A stretch of 17,203 nt of DNA from Gemmatimonadota bacterium (GCA_030550695.1 JAUQOX010000034.1:1-17203), one strand, 5' to 3'. Shown: positions 1-7,270, numbered from the stretch's first letter. Translations and numbers: made by a program. The notes: a model not told the origin generated them from the sequence alone.

Positions 1-1
1 G

Positions 2-355
2 GACCGGGCGGTGGCCCAATGGGCCAACACCGCCGCCCTCATGGTGGGCCTTTTCCGCCGGGATTGGGACCTCATTGCCCGGGCGGTGGAGGACCGGATC
101 GCCGAGCCCCTCCGGGCCCCGCTGGTACCGGGCTTCTATCGGGCCAAGGAAGCGGCGTTGAATGCCGGGGCGCTGGCCGCTTCCCTGTCGGGGAGCGGCC
201 CGTCGGTCTTTGCCCTGTGCCGAGGACGCAAACGTGCCGAGGCCGCGGCCGAGGCCATGGTCCGGGCCTTCCGTGTCCATGCGGGGGTCGAGGCCGAGGG
301 TCTGGTATCCAGCGCCCGGGCACCGGGGGCCCGGATTCTGGAGAGGGCCCCGTGA
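2..355 (+). CDS. thrB: Homoserine kinase, C-terminal part (5' end outside window)
   Basis: This is the last 117 codons of a GHMP-family kinase, open at the left window edge. Homoserine kinase phosphorylates L-homoserine to O-phospho-L-homoserine with ATP in the cytoplasm, supplying the substrate of threonine synthase. The visible part includes the AQWANTAALM segment typical of bacterial ThrB and the GHMP C-terminal motif ASLSGSGPSVFAL, a Gly/Ser-rich loop near the active site. The ATP-binding GHMP motif (PxxxGLGSSAA) lies upstream of the window and cannot be checked. The stop TGA at 353-355 is immediately followed by thrC, which supports a thr operon; a homoserine dehydrogenase/aspartokinase gene may lie further upstream. 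Identification rests on both the motif and the thrC neighbour. Other GHMP kinases (mevalonate, galactokinase) are unlikely here. Confidence 0.93.
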   Translation, partial: DRAVAQWANTAALMVGLFRRDWDLIARAVEDRIAEPLRAPLVPGFYRAKEAALNAGALAASLSGSGPSVFALCRGRKRAEAAAEAMVRAFRVHAGVEAEGLVSSARAPGARILERAP

Positions 356-414
356 GGACGGGGGGGCCCTTCGGGAAAGGACCCTCCGGGAGGTCGGATG
401 CGAGGGGTCCGGCG

Positions 415-1779
415 GTGGAGTTCCTGAGTACCCGGAGATCCGCGCCCCCTGTCTCCCTGCCGGAAGCCCTTATGGCCGGTCTTGCCCCGGATGGAGGCTT
501 GTACCAGCCTCACCCCATCCCCACCCTCTCCCCAGCGGAATTGGCGTCCCTTCCGGACTTGGAGTGGCCGGCGCGGGCCCTGCCCCCCGCCCGGGCGCTC
601 CTGGCCACGTGGGTGCCCCAAGGGGCGTTGGAGAGAATCGTCCAGGAGGCCCTGGATTTCCCTATTCCTTTGGTTCCCTTGGGGGAACGCCTTTTCGTCC
701 TGGAACTCTTCCACGGGCCCACTCTTGCCTTCAAGGACGTGGGGGCCCGCTTCATGGCCCGGCTCTTGGCCCATTTCCGGGATCCCGCCTCCCCCCCCCT
801 GACCGTCCTTACCGCCACGTCGGGAGACACCGGCGGGGCCGTGGCCCATGCCTTTTGGGGCATGGAGGGGGTTCGTGTGGTGGTCCTCTTCCCCCACGGG
901 CAGGTGAGCCCCAGGCAAGAACGTCAGTTCTCCACCCTGCACGGCAACGTCCTGGCCGTTGCCGTGCAGGGAGATTTCGACGACTGCCAACGCATCGCCA
1001 AAGAAGCCTTCCAGGATCCGGAACTCAGGACCGAGCTTCGCCTCACCTCGGCCAACTCCATCAACGTGGGGAGGTTCCTGCCCCAGTCGTTCTACTATTT
1101 CCACGCCTGGGCCGAGGCTAGGATCCGCTTCGCTCCGCCGGCCCCCTCCCGGGGAAGCCACCGACCCAGGGGGACGGGGGATGGAGGCCTTCCTCGCCCG
1201 CTCCTTGTTTCGGTTCCTTCGGGGAACCTCGGCAATTTGGCTGCAGGCCTCCTGGCCCGGCACATGGGTCTTTCCGGCGTGGAGTTTCTCGCCGCCACCA
1301 ACGCCAACGACGTGGTGCCTCGTTTCCTCCGGACCGGCATCCTCGAGATGGGCCCGTCCCGTCGCACGCTGTCCACAGCCATGGATGTGGGGCATCCCAG
1401 CAACCTGGAGCGGATCCTCGACGGGTTCGGTGGAAATACCGCACGACTCCGACGGGAACTCGCAGGCGAGACGGTCTCGGACACCGAGACTCTGGAAGCC
1501 ATCCGGCGGATCTGGGGTGAGACGGGCTATGTCTTGGACCCCCATTCCGCCGTGGGGTTGGTGGCCTTGGAGCGGGCCCTTCAGCGCCGCCCCGGAAGTC
1601 TGGGCATTCTGCTGGCCACCGCGCACCCGGCCAAGTTTTCCGACGTGGTGGAGCAAACCCTGGGAATCACCCTTCCCATCCCCCCCCCGCTTGCCCGCTG
1701 CCTGGAAGCTCCCCGCCACGTGGTCCCCCTGGAACCCCATATCGGGGCCCTGCGGCGGCTTCTCCTTTCCCTAGACTGA
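415..1779 (+). CDS. thrC: Threonine synthase (PLP-dependent)
   Basis: Threonine synthase converts O-phospho-L-homoserine and water to L-threonine and phosphate, the final step of the pathway fed by the upstream thrB. With the GTG start at 415 the protein has 454 residues, somewhat longer than the about 430 of E. coli ThrC. The N-terminus MEFLSTRRSAPPVSLPEAL and the segment GLAPDGGLY match the usual ThrC beginning. The PLP lysine is K107 in GPTLAFKDVG, followed by TSGDTGGA, by ANSINVGRFLPQ, and by the phosphate-binding loop VPSGNLGN. A GAGGGG element sits about 9 nt before GTG 415. An alternative GTG at 352 overlaps the thrB stop (GTGA) and would add 21 residues that do not look like ThrC. A Pro/Arg/Gly-rich insert lies just before VPSGNLGN. 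A run of nine C (1680-1688) lies near the 3' end. Confidence 0.95.
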   Translation: MEFLSTRRSAPPVSLPEALMAGLAPDGGLYQPHPIPTLSPAELASLPDLEWPARALPPARALLATWVPQGALERIVQEALDFPIPLVPLGERLFVLELFHGPTLAFKDVGARFMARLLAHFRDPASPPLTVLTATSGDTGGAVAHAFWGMEGVRVVVLFPHGQVSPRQERQFSTLHGNVLAVAVQGDFDDCQRIAKEAFQDPELRTELRLTSANSINVGRFLPQSFYYFHAWAEARIRFAPPAPSRGSHRPRGTGDGGLPRPLLVSVPSGNLGNLAAGLLARHMGLSGVEFLAATNANDVVPRFLRTGILEMGPSRRTLSTAMDVGHPSNLERILDGFGGNTARLRRELAGETVSDTETLEAIRRIWGETGYVLDPHSAVGLVALERALQRRPGSLGILLATAHPAKFSDVVEQTLGITLPIPPPLARCLEAPRHVVPLEPHIGALRRLLLSLD

Positions 1780-1784
1780 CCCCC

Positions 1785-1804
1785 CGGGGCGCCCACCCGC
1801 CCCG
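1785..1804. terminator. GC hairpin between convergent thrC and feoB
   Basis: A perfect 7-bp stem, CGGGGCG (1785-1791) and CGCCCCG (1798-1804), encloses a 6-nt loop CCCACC. It starts 5 bp after the thrC stop and lies 16 bp from the feoB stop on the other strand. No T tract follows on either strand, so it is not a classical intrinsic terminator. It could act as a bidirectional transcript-end or stabilising structure. Confidence 0.5.
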
Positions 1805-1820
1805 ACCCGGGGCCTGGGGC

Positions 1821-3719
1821 TCAGACCAACCAGCTGACCACCCGGTTGGCCACGAACGCCCCGAGATACGCCAGCACCCCCATGAAACCGAATTGGATGA
1901 GGGGGACCTTCCACCCCCCCGTCTCGCGCCGCACCATGGCCACGGTGGACATGCATTGGAGGGCGAAGGCGAAGAACACCAGAAGGGCCACGGCCCCTCC
2001 CGGGGTGAGGTTCTGGCGCAAGGCCTCCTGGAGGCCCACCCCCGATTCGTCGCCCTCCATTCCGTAAAGGGTGCCCAGGGTGCCCACGATGACTTCCCGG
2101 GCCGCCAGGGAAGTCACCAGCCCGACCCCGATCTTCCAGTCGAACCCCAGGGGCTCGATGAGGGGCTCCAGGGTGCGTCCCAGGGTGCCGGCCAAACTGT
2201 GGTCCATGTCCGGAGGTGCGCCGCCCTCCCGCGGGAGGTTGGCCAGAGCCCACATCAGCACGGATACCGCCAGGATGACGGTTCCCGCCCGCCGGAGGAA
2301 GATCTTGGACCGGTCCAGCAGCCGAAGTCCGATGGATTCCAGGGTCGGCCACCGATACGGCGGCAGCTCCAGCATGAAGGGTGTGCGGTCGCTCTTGAGG
2401 ATGGTGGATTTCAGCACCCGCGCCGTGATCAGGGCCGCCGTGAAACCCAAGAGGTAGAGCCCCAGCAGCGCGGCCGCCCGGGTGCCCAGGAAGGGGCCGA
2501 GGAGCGGCCGGTTGGGGAGGAAGGCGGCAATGACCAGGGTATACACCGGTAAGCGGGCGGCGCAGGTCATGAAGGGCGCGATGAGGATCGTCGCCAGCCG
2601 GTCCCGCCGGTTCTCGATGGTCCGGGTCGCCATGATCGCCGGCACGGCACACGCGTAGGCCGAAAGCAGAGGGATGAAGGATTTCCCCTGGAGCCCGACC
2701 TTGGCCATGGTGCGATCGGCGATGAGCGCCGCCCTGGCGAGGTACCCCGAGTCTTCCAGGATCCCGATGAAGGTGAAGAGGAGAAGGATCTGGGGAAGGA
2801 ACACCACCACCGATCCAACCCCCGCCCAAACCCCCCCCAAGAGAAGGTCCCTCCAAAGGGAGGGCGGGAGCCGCTCCTCCAGAAAATCGCCGGACGCCGT
2901 CACGGCCCATTCCACGGCATCCATGAAGGGCGTGGCGCCGTAGAAAATGGTCTGGAACACAGCCAGGACCACCCCCACGAAGATCAAGGGACCCCAACGG
3001 GGGTGGAGGAACAGCGAATCCAGCCTTTGGGTCCAAAGGGGGGCGACGGGCGGGCGGTAGGCCGACTCCGCCGCCACCTGTCCGGCCCACTGCCGGCAGG
3101 AGGGAGGGCTTTCCAGGACCGGGAGGGGGATGGGAGCGGGCGCCCGGAAGGTGCTTTCCAGGAATCGATGGATCCCCTCCAATCCCTCCCCTTTGGCGGC
3201 GCTCACCAGAACCACCGGGGCGCCCAGCTTCTGGGAAAGGGCCTCCACGTCCACCTGCCCCCCCCTGGCCCGCAGTTCATCGGCCATGTTGAGGACCACC
3301 AGAATGGGCTTCTCCAGGGCGAGAAGGGGGGCGGCCAGAACGAGATGTCTACCCAGGTTCGTGGAGTCCAGGACCAGGAGTATGGCGTCGGGTACGCACA
3401 CCTCGGGCATCTTGCCCCGGATGAGATCGTCGGTAATCCGCTCGTCTTCCGAGCGGGGGTTGAGACTGTAGGTGCCCGGCAGGTCGAGGAGCTCCACGAC
3501 CTTCCCGTTGGACAGGCGTACCGTGCCGTGGTGCCGCTCCACGGTCACTCCGGGAAAATTGGCGGTCTTCTGGCGAAGGCCCGTGAGGCGGTTGAAGAGG
3601 GTGGACTTGCCGCAGTTGGGTGGTCCCACCAGGGCGACCACGGCGGCCGGGGCGGGCCGAGGGTGGGCCTCCCGAGGCAAGGGGGTAAGGGTGGGGGAAC
3701 CGGAGGGGGGGGGAATCAA
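1821..3719 (-). CDS. feoB: Ferrous iron transporter FeoB
   Basis: FeoB is an inner-membrane Fe(II) uptake protein with a cytoplasmic GTPase domain. From the TTG at 3719 the protein has 632 residues. The G motifs are in order: G1 GPPNCGKST (32-40), G2 around FPGVTVE, G3 DLPG (79-82), G4 NMAD (144-147) and G5 SAAKGEGL (173-180). The membrane part carries the Gate-domain signatures YACAVPAIMATRT and APFMTCAARLPVY, and later TSLAAREVIVGTLGTLYG and ALQCMSTVAM, including the conserved cysteines. It is shorter than E. coli FeoB (773 residues), mainly because the linker after the G domain is short. I chose TTG 3719 because it overlaps the feoA stop (TTGA) with an AGGCGG element upstream. GTG at 3641 (giving MVALVGPPNCGKS) is a real alternative, since the first 26 residues are Pro-rich and unconserved. 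It forms an operon with feoA. Confidence 0.94.
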   Translation of the reverse strand: MIPPPSGSPTLTPLPREAHPRPAPAAVVALVGPPNCGKSTLFNRLTGLRQKTANFPGVTVERHHGTVRLSNGKVVELLDLPGTYSLNPRSEDERITDDLIRGKMPEVCVPDAILLVLDSTNLGRHLVLAAPLLALEKPILVVLNMADELRARGGQVDVEALSQKLGAPVVLVSAAKGEGLEGIHRFLESTFRAPAPIPLPVLESPPSCRQWAGQVAAESAYRPPVAPLWTQRLDSLFLHPRWGPLIFVGVVLAVFQTIFYGATPFMDAVEWAVTASGDFLEERLPPSLWRDLLLGGVWAGVGSVVVFLPQILLLFTFIGILEDSGYLARAALIADRTMAKVGLQGKSFIPLLSAYACAVPAIMATRTIENRRDRLATILIAPFMTCAARLPVYTLVIAAFLPNRPLLGPFLGTRAAALLGLYLLGFTAALITARVLKSTILKSDRTPFMLELPPYRWPTLESIGLRLLDRSKIFLRRAGTVILAVSVLMWALANLPREGGAPPDMDHSLAGTLGRTLEPLIEPLGFDWKIGVGLVTSLAAREVIVGTLGTLYGMEGDESGVGLQEALRQNLTPGGAVALLVFFAFALQCMSTVAMVRRETGGWKVPLIQFGFMGVLAYLGAFVANRVVSWLV

Positions 3720-4087
3720 GGGCGCCGCCTCGCCAAGAGATGCCTTGCCGTCTCCAACCTCAAGGCAATCTCCGTCCCGTCCACCCGGAAAACCTTGGGG
3801 TCTCCCCCGGGGGCCGCATGGGACGCCTCCACCACCGTGCCGGGCAAGAAACCCAGCTCCATCAGCCGGAGGGCCACGTCCGGGGGGAGTTCGAGGCGTT
3901 CCAGGACGGCGGCCTCTCCCTCCGCCAGATCCGCCAGAGAAGTCACGACTCCCCGATCCCGGCATCCTGGTCCGTCGGACCGCCCGCCCCCGGAGTCGTC
4001 TGCCTCGTCCGGGCGTGTCTTGGCCCCCCCTGACGCCCCCTCCACCTCGAACCTTGGCCTCGCCCTGGCGCCGAACCAGCCCAGCAT
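3716..4087 (-). CDS. feoA: FeoA-like SH3-domain protein with N-terminal extension
   Basis: FeoA is a small cytoplasmic SH3-like protein needed for FeoB-dependent Fe(II) uptake. The protein has 123 residues from ATG 4087. The C-terminal 75 or so form the FeoA domain: a SLADLAEGEAAVLERL start, then LRLMELGFLPGTVVE, the hallmark helix-turn of the family, and VFRVDGTEIALRLETARHLLARR at the end. The first 45 residues are a charged, Gly/Asp/Arg-rich extension with no counterpart in short FeoA proteins. The start is set by GAGGAGG 6-7 nt upstream; an in-frame ATG at 4156 lies upstream of the predicted promoter and is unlikely. The stop codon overlaps the feoB TTG start, so translation is probably coupled. 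A TATAAT box and a Fur-like repeat precede it. Confidence 0.9.
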   Translation of the reverse strand: MLGWFGARARPRFEVEGASGGAKTRPDEADDSGGGRSDGPGCRDRGVVTSLADLAEGEAAVLERLELPPDVALRLMELGFLPGTVVEASHAAPGGDPKVFRVDGTEIALRLETARHLLARRRP

Positions 4088-4103
4088 GGCTGATCCTCCT
4101 CGT

Positions 4104-4124
4104 TGAGAACGAGTTTCAATTATA
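4104..4124 (-). promoter_or_regulatory. feoAB promoter -10 box with overlapping Fur-like operator
   Basis: Read on the minus strand, a consensus TATAAT (4124-4119) is followed directly by TGAAACTCGTTCTCA (4118-4104). This 15-mer matches the Fur 7-1-7 consensus (TGATAAT-N-ATTATCA) at 10 of 14 positions and sits where the transcript would start, just before the GAGGAGG ribosome site of feoA. Repression by an iron-bound Fur-type regulator would fit an Fe(II) uptake operon. No good -35 hexamer is visible at 16-18 bp. The exact regulator (Fur, or a DtxR/MntR-type protein) is inference. Confidence 0.5.
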
Positions 4125-4371
4125 CATAAGATCGAACACTCCCCCCGGGAGGTCAAGACGGACCCGTGGCGGAGAGGGGACTCAGGAGGCCGGTTTCCGG
4201 CGCCCGTCAGACCTCATCCCCCCAGGTCCGCTCCCGGACGCGCAACCGAACCTCTGGAGCGGGGAACCGGAAAGGGTGTAGCTTACTGAGAGGAAGGTTG
4301 TCCCCTCCGTTCCCGGGTTGGGGGTCGAATCCGAGCACGTCTTTGTGGACTTTCCCGTTCCCGACCCTACG

Positions 4372-4917
4372 ATGACCGCCGACCGCTCGGACACACCCGA
4401 CGCCCAGGGCCCGGAACCCCCGGCACCCCAGCTGAGCAGCGAGGTGGAACGGGCCACGGCGGTGGCTTCCGTGCTCCGGTACCAAGAAGAGCACAGACGG
4501 GCCCGGGAGTCCGTGAAACTCCCGGGAACCAAGCCCTTGTTTCCGCAGTTGGCGGTTCTTGCCCTTTCCACGGCCGTGGCCGTGTACCTTTGGTTCGGCT
4601 CGCCGGGTTGGCTGGGCCACCGGCCGGCCCTGCCCCCCCTGGAGGAGGAAGAGGCGTCCGTCGCCGCCGCCATCTACCTCCAAGCGCAGCAGATCGAGGC
4701 CTATTGGGCCCGCAACGGCCGCCTCCCCGCCTTCCAGGAAGAGGCGGGCCTCCCGGTCCCCGGAGCCCGGTATGTCCGCATCGACAGCCGCACCTACCGC
4801 ATCGAGGGGCAGGATCGCCGGGTGGCCATGACCTACCGTTCCGGCGAGCCTCTGGACTCCCTGGGCCGAAGTCTGGAACGGATCCTGGAGAGGTCCGGGA
4901 GGGAGGAGCTGCGATGA
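4372..4917 (+). CDS. Single-pass membrane protein with pilin-like soluble part
   Basis: I do not recognise a named family. From ATG 4372 the protein has 181 residues: an acidic, Pro-rich N-terminus (1-25), a charged helix-prone stretch (22-50, SEVERATAVASVLRYQEEHR), one hydrophobic membrane segment (about 57-76, LFPQLAVLALSTAVAVYLWF), then a periplasmic-side region. That region contains AAAIYLQAQQIEAYWARNGRLP, resembling the end of a pilin helix and first loop (compare ALEAYRTDHGRIP in the next gene), and a short beta-like part (RYVRIDSRTYRIEGQDRRVAMTY). It has no prepilin cleavage motif. Its stop overlaps the next gene's start (ATGA), implying coupling to the pilin-like protein. Upstream in-frame TTG 4318 and GTG 4345 are possible starts; neither they nor ATG 4372 has a clear Shine-Dalgarno. 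A role in a type II secretion or pilus-like assembly is inference. Confidence 0.75.
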   Translation: MTADRSDTPDAQGPEPPAPQLSSEVERATAVASVLRYQEEHRRARESVKLPGTKPLFPQLAVLALSTAVAVYLWFGSPGWLGHRPALPPLEEEEASVAAAIYLQAQQIEAYWARNGRLPAFQEEAGLPVPGARYVRIDSRTYRIEGQDRRVAMTYRSGEPLDSLGRSLERILERSGREELR

Positions 4918-5396
4918 GCCGGGGGAACCCTACCGGTCTCCCCAGGAAAGGGTTCACCCTGGTGGAGGCCCTCACCGCCCTGATGGTGTTGAGCGCCCTG
5001 GTGCGGCTGAGCATCCCTGGGGTGCAGGAGGTGGTGGCCCGAGCCGAGGCCGCCCGCGCCCTGGCCGACATCCGGGCGGTCAAGGGAGCCCTGGAAGCCT
5101 ACCGGACGGATCATGGCAGGATCCCTTCCGAGATCGGGTCTGCAGCCACCTCCTCGGAGTTGGAGCCGTACTTGCCGAACGGCTTCTCTTTCAACCGCGG
5201 GCGCTATCGCATGGACCTGCACGTCTGGTCCCTGCCCTCCGGCCTTCCCCATCAACCCCACGCCCGCACCGTGGTGGGGCTGGCCCTCAGCACCCCCGAT
5301 CCGGTCTTTGCCGCCGCCCTTTACGGCCTGGCGGCGGAGAGTCTTCCTCGGCTGGTGCTGGGAAACGCCCAGGTCTTCATCCTGGACGTGGAATAG
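4914..5396 (+). CDS. Type IV pilin/pseudopilin-like protein
   Basis: The 160-residue product carries a class III signal peptide: a short basic leader (MSRGNPTGLPRKG), then the prepilin peptidase site G13/F14 with FTLVEALTALMVLSALV. Glutamate is at mature position 5 (E18), as in type IV pilins and type II secretion pseudopilins. The amphipathic helix continues through ARALADIRAVKGALEAYRTDHGRIPS, the GspG/PilE-like transition to the globular domain. The globular part (about 65-160) is not recognised and has no cysteines, so there is no pilin disulfide. The start ATG 4914 overlaps the preceding stop and has GGGAGGAG upstream. No prepilin peptidase, secretin or ATPase gene is nearby, so it is probably an orphan minor pilin or pseudopilin served by machinery encoded elsewhere. 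Confidence 0.85.
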   Translation: MSRGNPTGLPRKGFTLVEALTALMVLSALVRLSIPGVQEVVARAEAARALADIRAVKGALEAYRTDHGRIPSEIGSAATSSELEPYLPNGFSFNRGRYRMDLHVWSLPSGLPHQPHARTVVGLALSTPDPVFAAALYGLAAESLPRLVLGNAQVFILDVE

Positions 5397-5557
5397 CTGG
5401 TTCCGGGGGCGGAAGGTACGTCTTCCACCACGACCCTTCTCCGTCGAACCCCCTTCTCCGGACTCCCCTCCCGGGACCGCTATGGCCAAGAAGCTTCTTC
5501 CACCCCATTCTCCCTGTGCCGTAGCATCCGTACACCTTCGCCCATGAGGTCCGAACC

Positions 5558-6559
5558 ATGGATCTGGCTCGTTTTCCCCGAAGACGGTACACGGAGGGTT
5601 TCACCCCCCTGGAGCACCTGCCCCATCTCACCCGCCACATGGACGGTCCCCACATCTTCATCAAGCGGGACGATCTCCTGGGCCTGGCCGGGGGGGGCAA
5701 CAAGACCCGCAAGCTGGAGTTCCTGGTGGCCGACGCCCTCCGCCAGGGGGCCGACACCCTTATCACCGTGGGCGCCGTACAGTCCAACCACTGTCGCCTG
5801 ACCCTGGCGGCGGCGGTAAAGGAAGGGATGAAGTGCCGGCTGGTGTTGGAACAGCGGGTTCCCAATTCCTACAATCCGGAGGCCAGCGGGAACAACTTCC
5901 TCTACCGGTTGCTCGGGGTGGAAAAGGTGCGGGTGGTGGACCTGGGGACGGATCTCAACGCCGCCATGCAGGCCGAGGCCGACGAAGTGGCCGCCCTGGG
6001 CAGGAAGGCCTACATCATCCCAGGGGGGGGCTCCAATGCCCTGGGAGCCCTCGGCTACGCCGCCTGCGCCCAAGAAATCCTCATGCAGGCCTTCGAGCGG
6101 GGGCTCCCCTTCGACCACCTCGTCTGTGCCAGCGGGAGCGGGGGAACCCACGCGGGGATCCTTGTGGGACTCCGTGCCTTGGGAAGCCGGATCCCGGTCA
6201 CCGGGATCAGCGTCCGGAGGAGCACGCCCGACCAGGTGGAACTGGTGGGCAAGCTGGCCTCCGAGATCCGGGCGTTCCTGGGAATTTCCGGCGAATGGGA
6301 CCCGGCCGAGGTCGTGGTCTTCGACGACTATGTAGGTCCGGGGTACTCGCTCCCCACCCCGGAGATGGCCGAGGCTGTCCGTCTCTTTGCCAGGAAGGAA
6401 GGGATTCTGCTGGACCCTGTCTACACCGGGAAAGCCGCAGCGGGGTTGCTGGACCTCATCGCCAAGGGGTATTTCAAGAAAGGAGAGAAAGTCCTCTTCC
6501 TCCATACCGGAGGCTCGCCGGCGCTCTACGCTTACCAGGACGCCGTATTGCGGCTCTGA
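5558..6559 (+). CDS. dcyD: D-cysteine desulfhydrase (ACC-deaminase family)
   Basis: This PLP enzyme of the tryptophan-synthase-beta fold breaks D-cysteine into pyruvate, H2S and ammonia. Its 333 residues cover the full family length. The PLP lysine is K49 in GGGNKTRKLEF, followed by the loop VQSNHCR and by PGGGSNALGALGY and ASGSGGTHAG. ACC deaminases have Glu and Leu at two substrate-discriminating places (E295 and L322 in the Pseudomonas enzyme); here these are T290 (DPVYTGKA) and T317 (HTGGSPAL). This pattern is known for D-cysteine desulfhydrases, so ACC deaminase activity is unlikely. L-cysteate sulfo-lyase is a close relative that sequence alone cannot fully exclude. ATG 5558 is preceded by GAGG about 10 nt upstream. 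It faces the copper-chaperone gene. Confidence 0.88.
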   Translation: MDLARFPRRRYTEGFTPLEHLPHLTRHMDGPHIFIKRDDLLGLAGGGNKTRKLEFLVADALRQGADTLITVGAVQSNHCRLTLAAAVKEGMKCRLVLEQRVPNSYNPEASGNNFLYRLLGVEKVRVVDLGTDLNAAMQAEADEVAALGRKAYIIPGGGSNALGALGYAACAQEILMQAFERGLPFDHLVCASGSGGTHAGILVGLRALGSRIPVTGISVRRSTPDQVELVGKLASEIRAFLGISGEWDPAEVVVFDDYVGPGYSLPTPEMAEAVRLFARKEGILLDPVYTGKAAAGLLDLIAKGYFKKGEKVLFLHTGGSPALYAYQDAVLRL

Positions 6560-6601
6560 GGAGAGAGGGAGCCACCGGTACCCCCGGGACCGCGACCCCC
6601 T

Positions 6602-6645
6602 GGCCCTTGCGGCCCCGGAGCACCGGGGAGCCGCCGTCAAGGGCC
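6602..6645. terminator. Large GC hairpin between convergent dcyD and PCu(A)C gene
   Basis: An outer stem GGCCCTT (6602-6608) pairs with AAGGGCC (6639-6645). An inner stem CCCCGG (6613-6618) pairs with CCGGGG (6623-6628) around the tetraloop AGCA; GCGGC (6609-6613) can alternatively pair with GCCGC (6630-6634). The structure begins 43 bp after the dcyD stop and covers the stop of the opposite gene. There is no T tract on either side, so a role as bidirectional terminator or RNA end-protector is inference. Confidence 0.5.
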
Positions 6646-7146
6646 GGGGGGGCCGCCTTGCGAGCCTGTTCCGCCCACAGGCAGCCTCACCTCCACCTCC
6701 CCTCTCCCTTGGAAGACGAGGATCAAGGGGACGGAATCCCCTTCGGAGAGGGACCTTCTCAGGCCGACGAGCATGAGATGGAGTCCCCCCGGTCGGAACT
6801 CCACCTCTCCTGCCGGGGGAACCTCCACGGCCTCCACCGCCCTCATCCGCATCACCCCCTCTTCCTCCCGAGTCTCATGGATCTCCACCGACTCTGCCAG
6901 CGGCGTGCGCCCCCCCACCAAGCGGTCACCGACCCGTCCCACATTCCTGAGCCGGAAATAGGCGGCGGAGTTCACCCCGGCGGCCGGGGCGTCTTCCGGG
7001 AGAGCCCGGGTCCGCACCCACCCCCCCTCCACCAGCAAGACCGGCTCCAGCCCTTCCGCGGGCTTTCCCCCTCCACCTCCACAGGAGACCCCGACCCAGA
7101 CCCCTGCCAAAAGCCCCAAAGCATACCATCCCCCTCCTCGCTGCAT
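6637..7146 (-). CDS. PCu(A)C-type periplasmic copper chaperone
   Basis: PCu(A)C proteins bind Cu(I) outside the inner membrane and deliver it to the CuA site of cytochrome c oxidase or buffer copper. The 169-residue product shows the exact family motif H-X10-M-X21-H-X-M: H90, M101, H123 and M125 (SVEIHE, MRMRAV, GLHLM). It starts with a hydrophobic export signal (about 8-20) followed by SCGGGGG. C22 may be lipidated, although the lipobox GVSC is poor, with Gly instead of Leu at -3. A Gly-rich linker follows and then the beta-barrel domain (about 36-155). The start ATG 7146 has GGGAGGAG 5 nt upstream. No Sco, cytochrome oxidase or copper regulator gene is in the window, so its partner cannot be read from context. 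It diverges from the S46 peptidase operon. Confidence 0.87.
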   Translation of the reverse strand: MQRGGGWYALGLLAGVWVGVSCGGGGGKPAEGLEPVLLVEGGWVRTRALPEDAPAAGVNSAAYFRLRNVGRVGDRLVGGRTPLAESVEIHETREEEGVMRMRAVEAVEVPPAGEVEFRPGGLHLMLVGLRRSLSEGDSVPLILVFQGRGEVEVRLPVGGTGSQGGPPGP

Positions 7147-7244
7147 CTCGCTCCTCCCTGATTGCGTGCCTGCCCGGCTTGCGGCAGCCGGCCCAGGACC
7201 TGCCCCTTGACGAGCCTTTAGCCGGATCCGGACCTTCCGTCCGA

Positions 7245-7270
7245 CTTCCCGGCGAAGGACTGCCGGGAAG
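7245..7270. repeat. Inverted repeat in divergent promoter region
   Basis: CTTCCCGGC (7245-7253) and GCCGGGAAG (7262-7270) form a perfect 9-bp inverted repeat with an 8-nt spacer. It lies between the divergent copper-chaperone and S46-peptidase genes, about 100 bp from each start. It could be an operator or a hairpin in a leader RNA; no regulator is identified. Confidence 0.55.

Noticed and set aside
19..414. Extension of the thrC frame upstream to position 19
   Set aside because: It overlaps thrB almost entirely and its translation is unlike ThrC; GTG 415 gives the expected N-terminus and puts the PLP lysine at 107.
788..797. Runs of 7-9 C or G elsewhere (for example near 790, 1680, 13470, 14931) as phase-variation tracts
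   Set aside because: Such runs are common through this GC-rich window, so without read-level length variation they are better explained by composition.
136..1740. Long minus-strand open frame of 534 codons opposite thrB/thrC
   Set aside because: It is a shadow of the GC-rich thrC frame: the translation is Gly/Arg/His-rich with no domain, while the plus strand has clear ThrC motifs throughout.
3003..4106. Plus-strand open frames of up to 367 codons opposite feoB and feoA
   Set aside because: They mirror the real feo genes, have low-complexity translations and no ribosome site.
4313..4335. GGGTCGAATCC resembling a tRNA T-loop
   Set aside because: The flanking bases do not form a 5-bp T-stem and no acceptor or anticodon arm can be found around it.
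5488..5499. Perfect 12-bp palindrome AAGAAGCTTCTT
   Set aside because: A 12-bp palindrome is expected a few times by chance in 17 kb, and it has no flanking promoter context.
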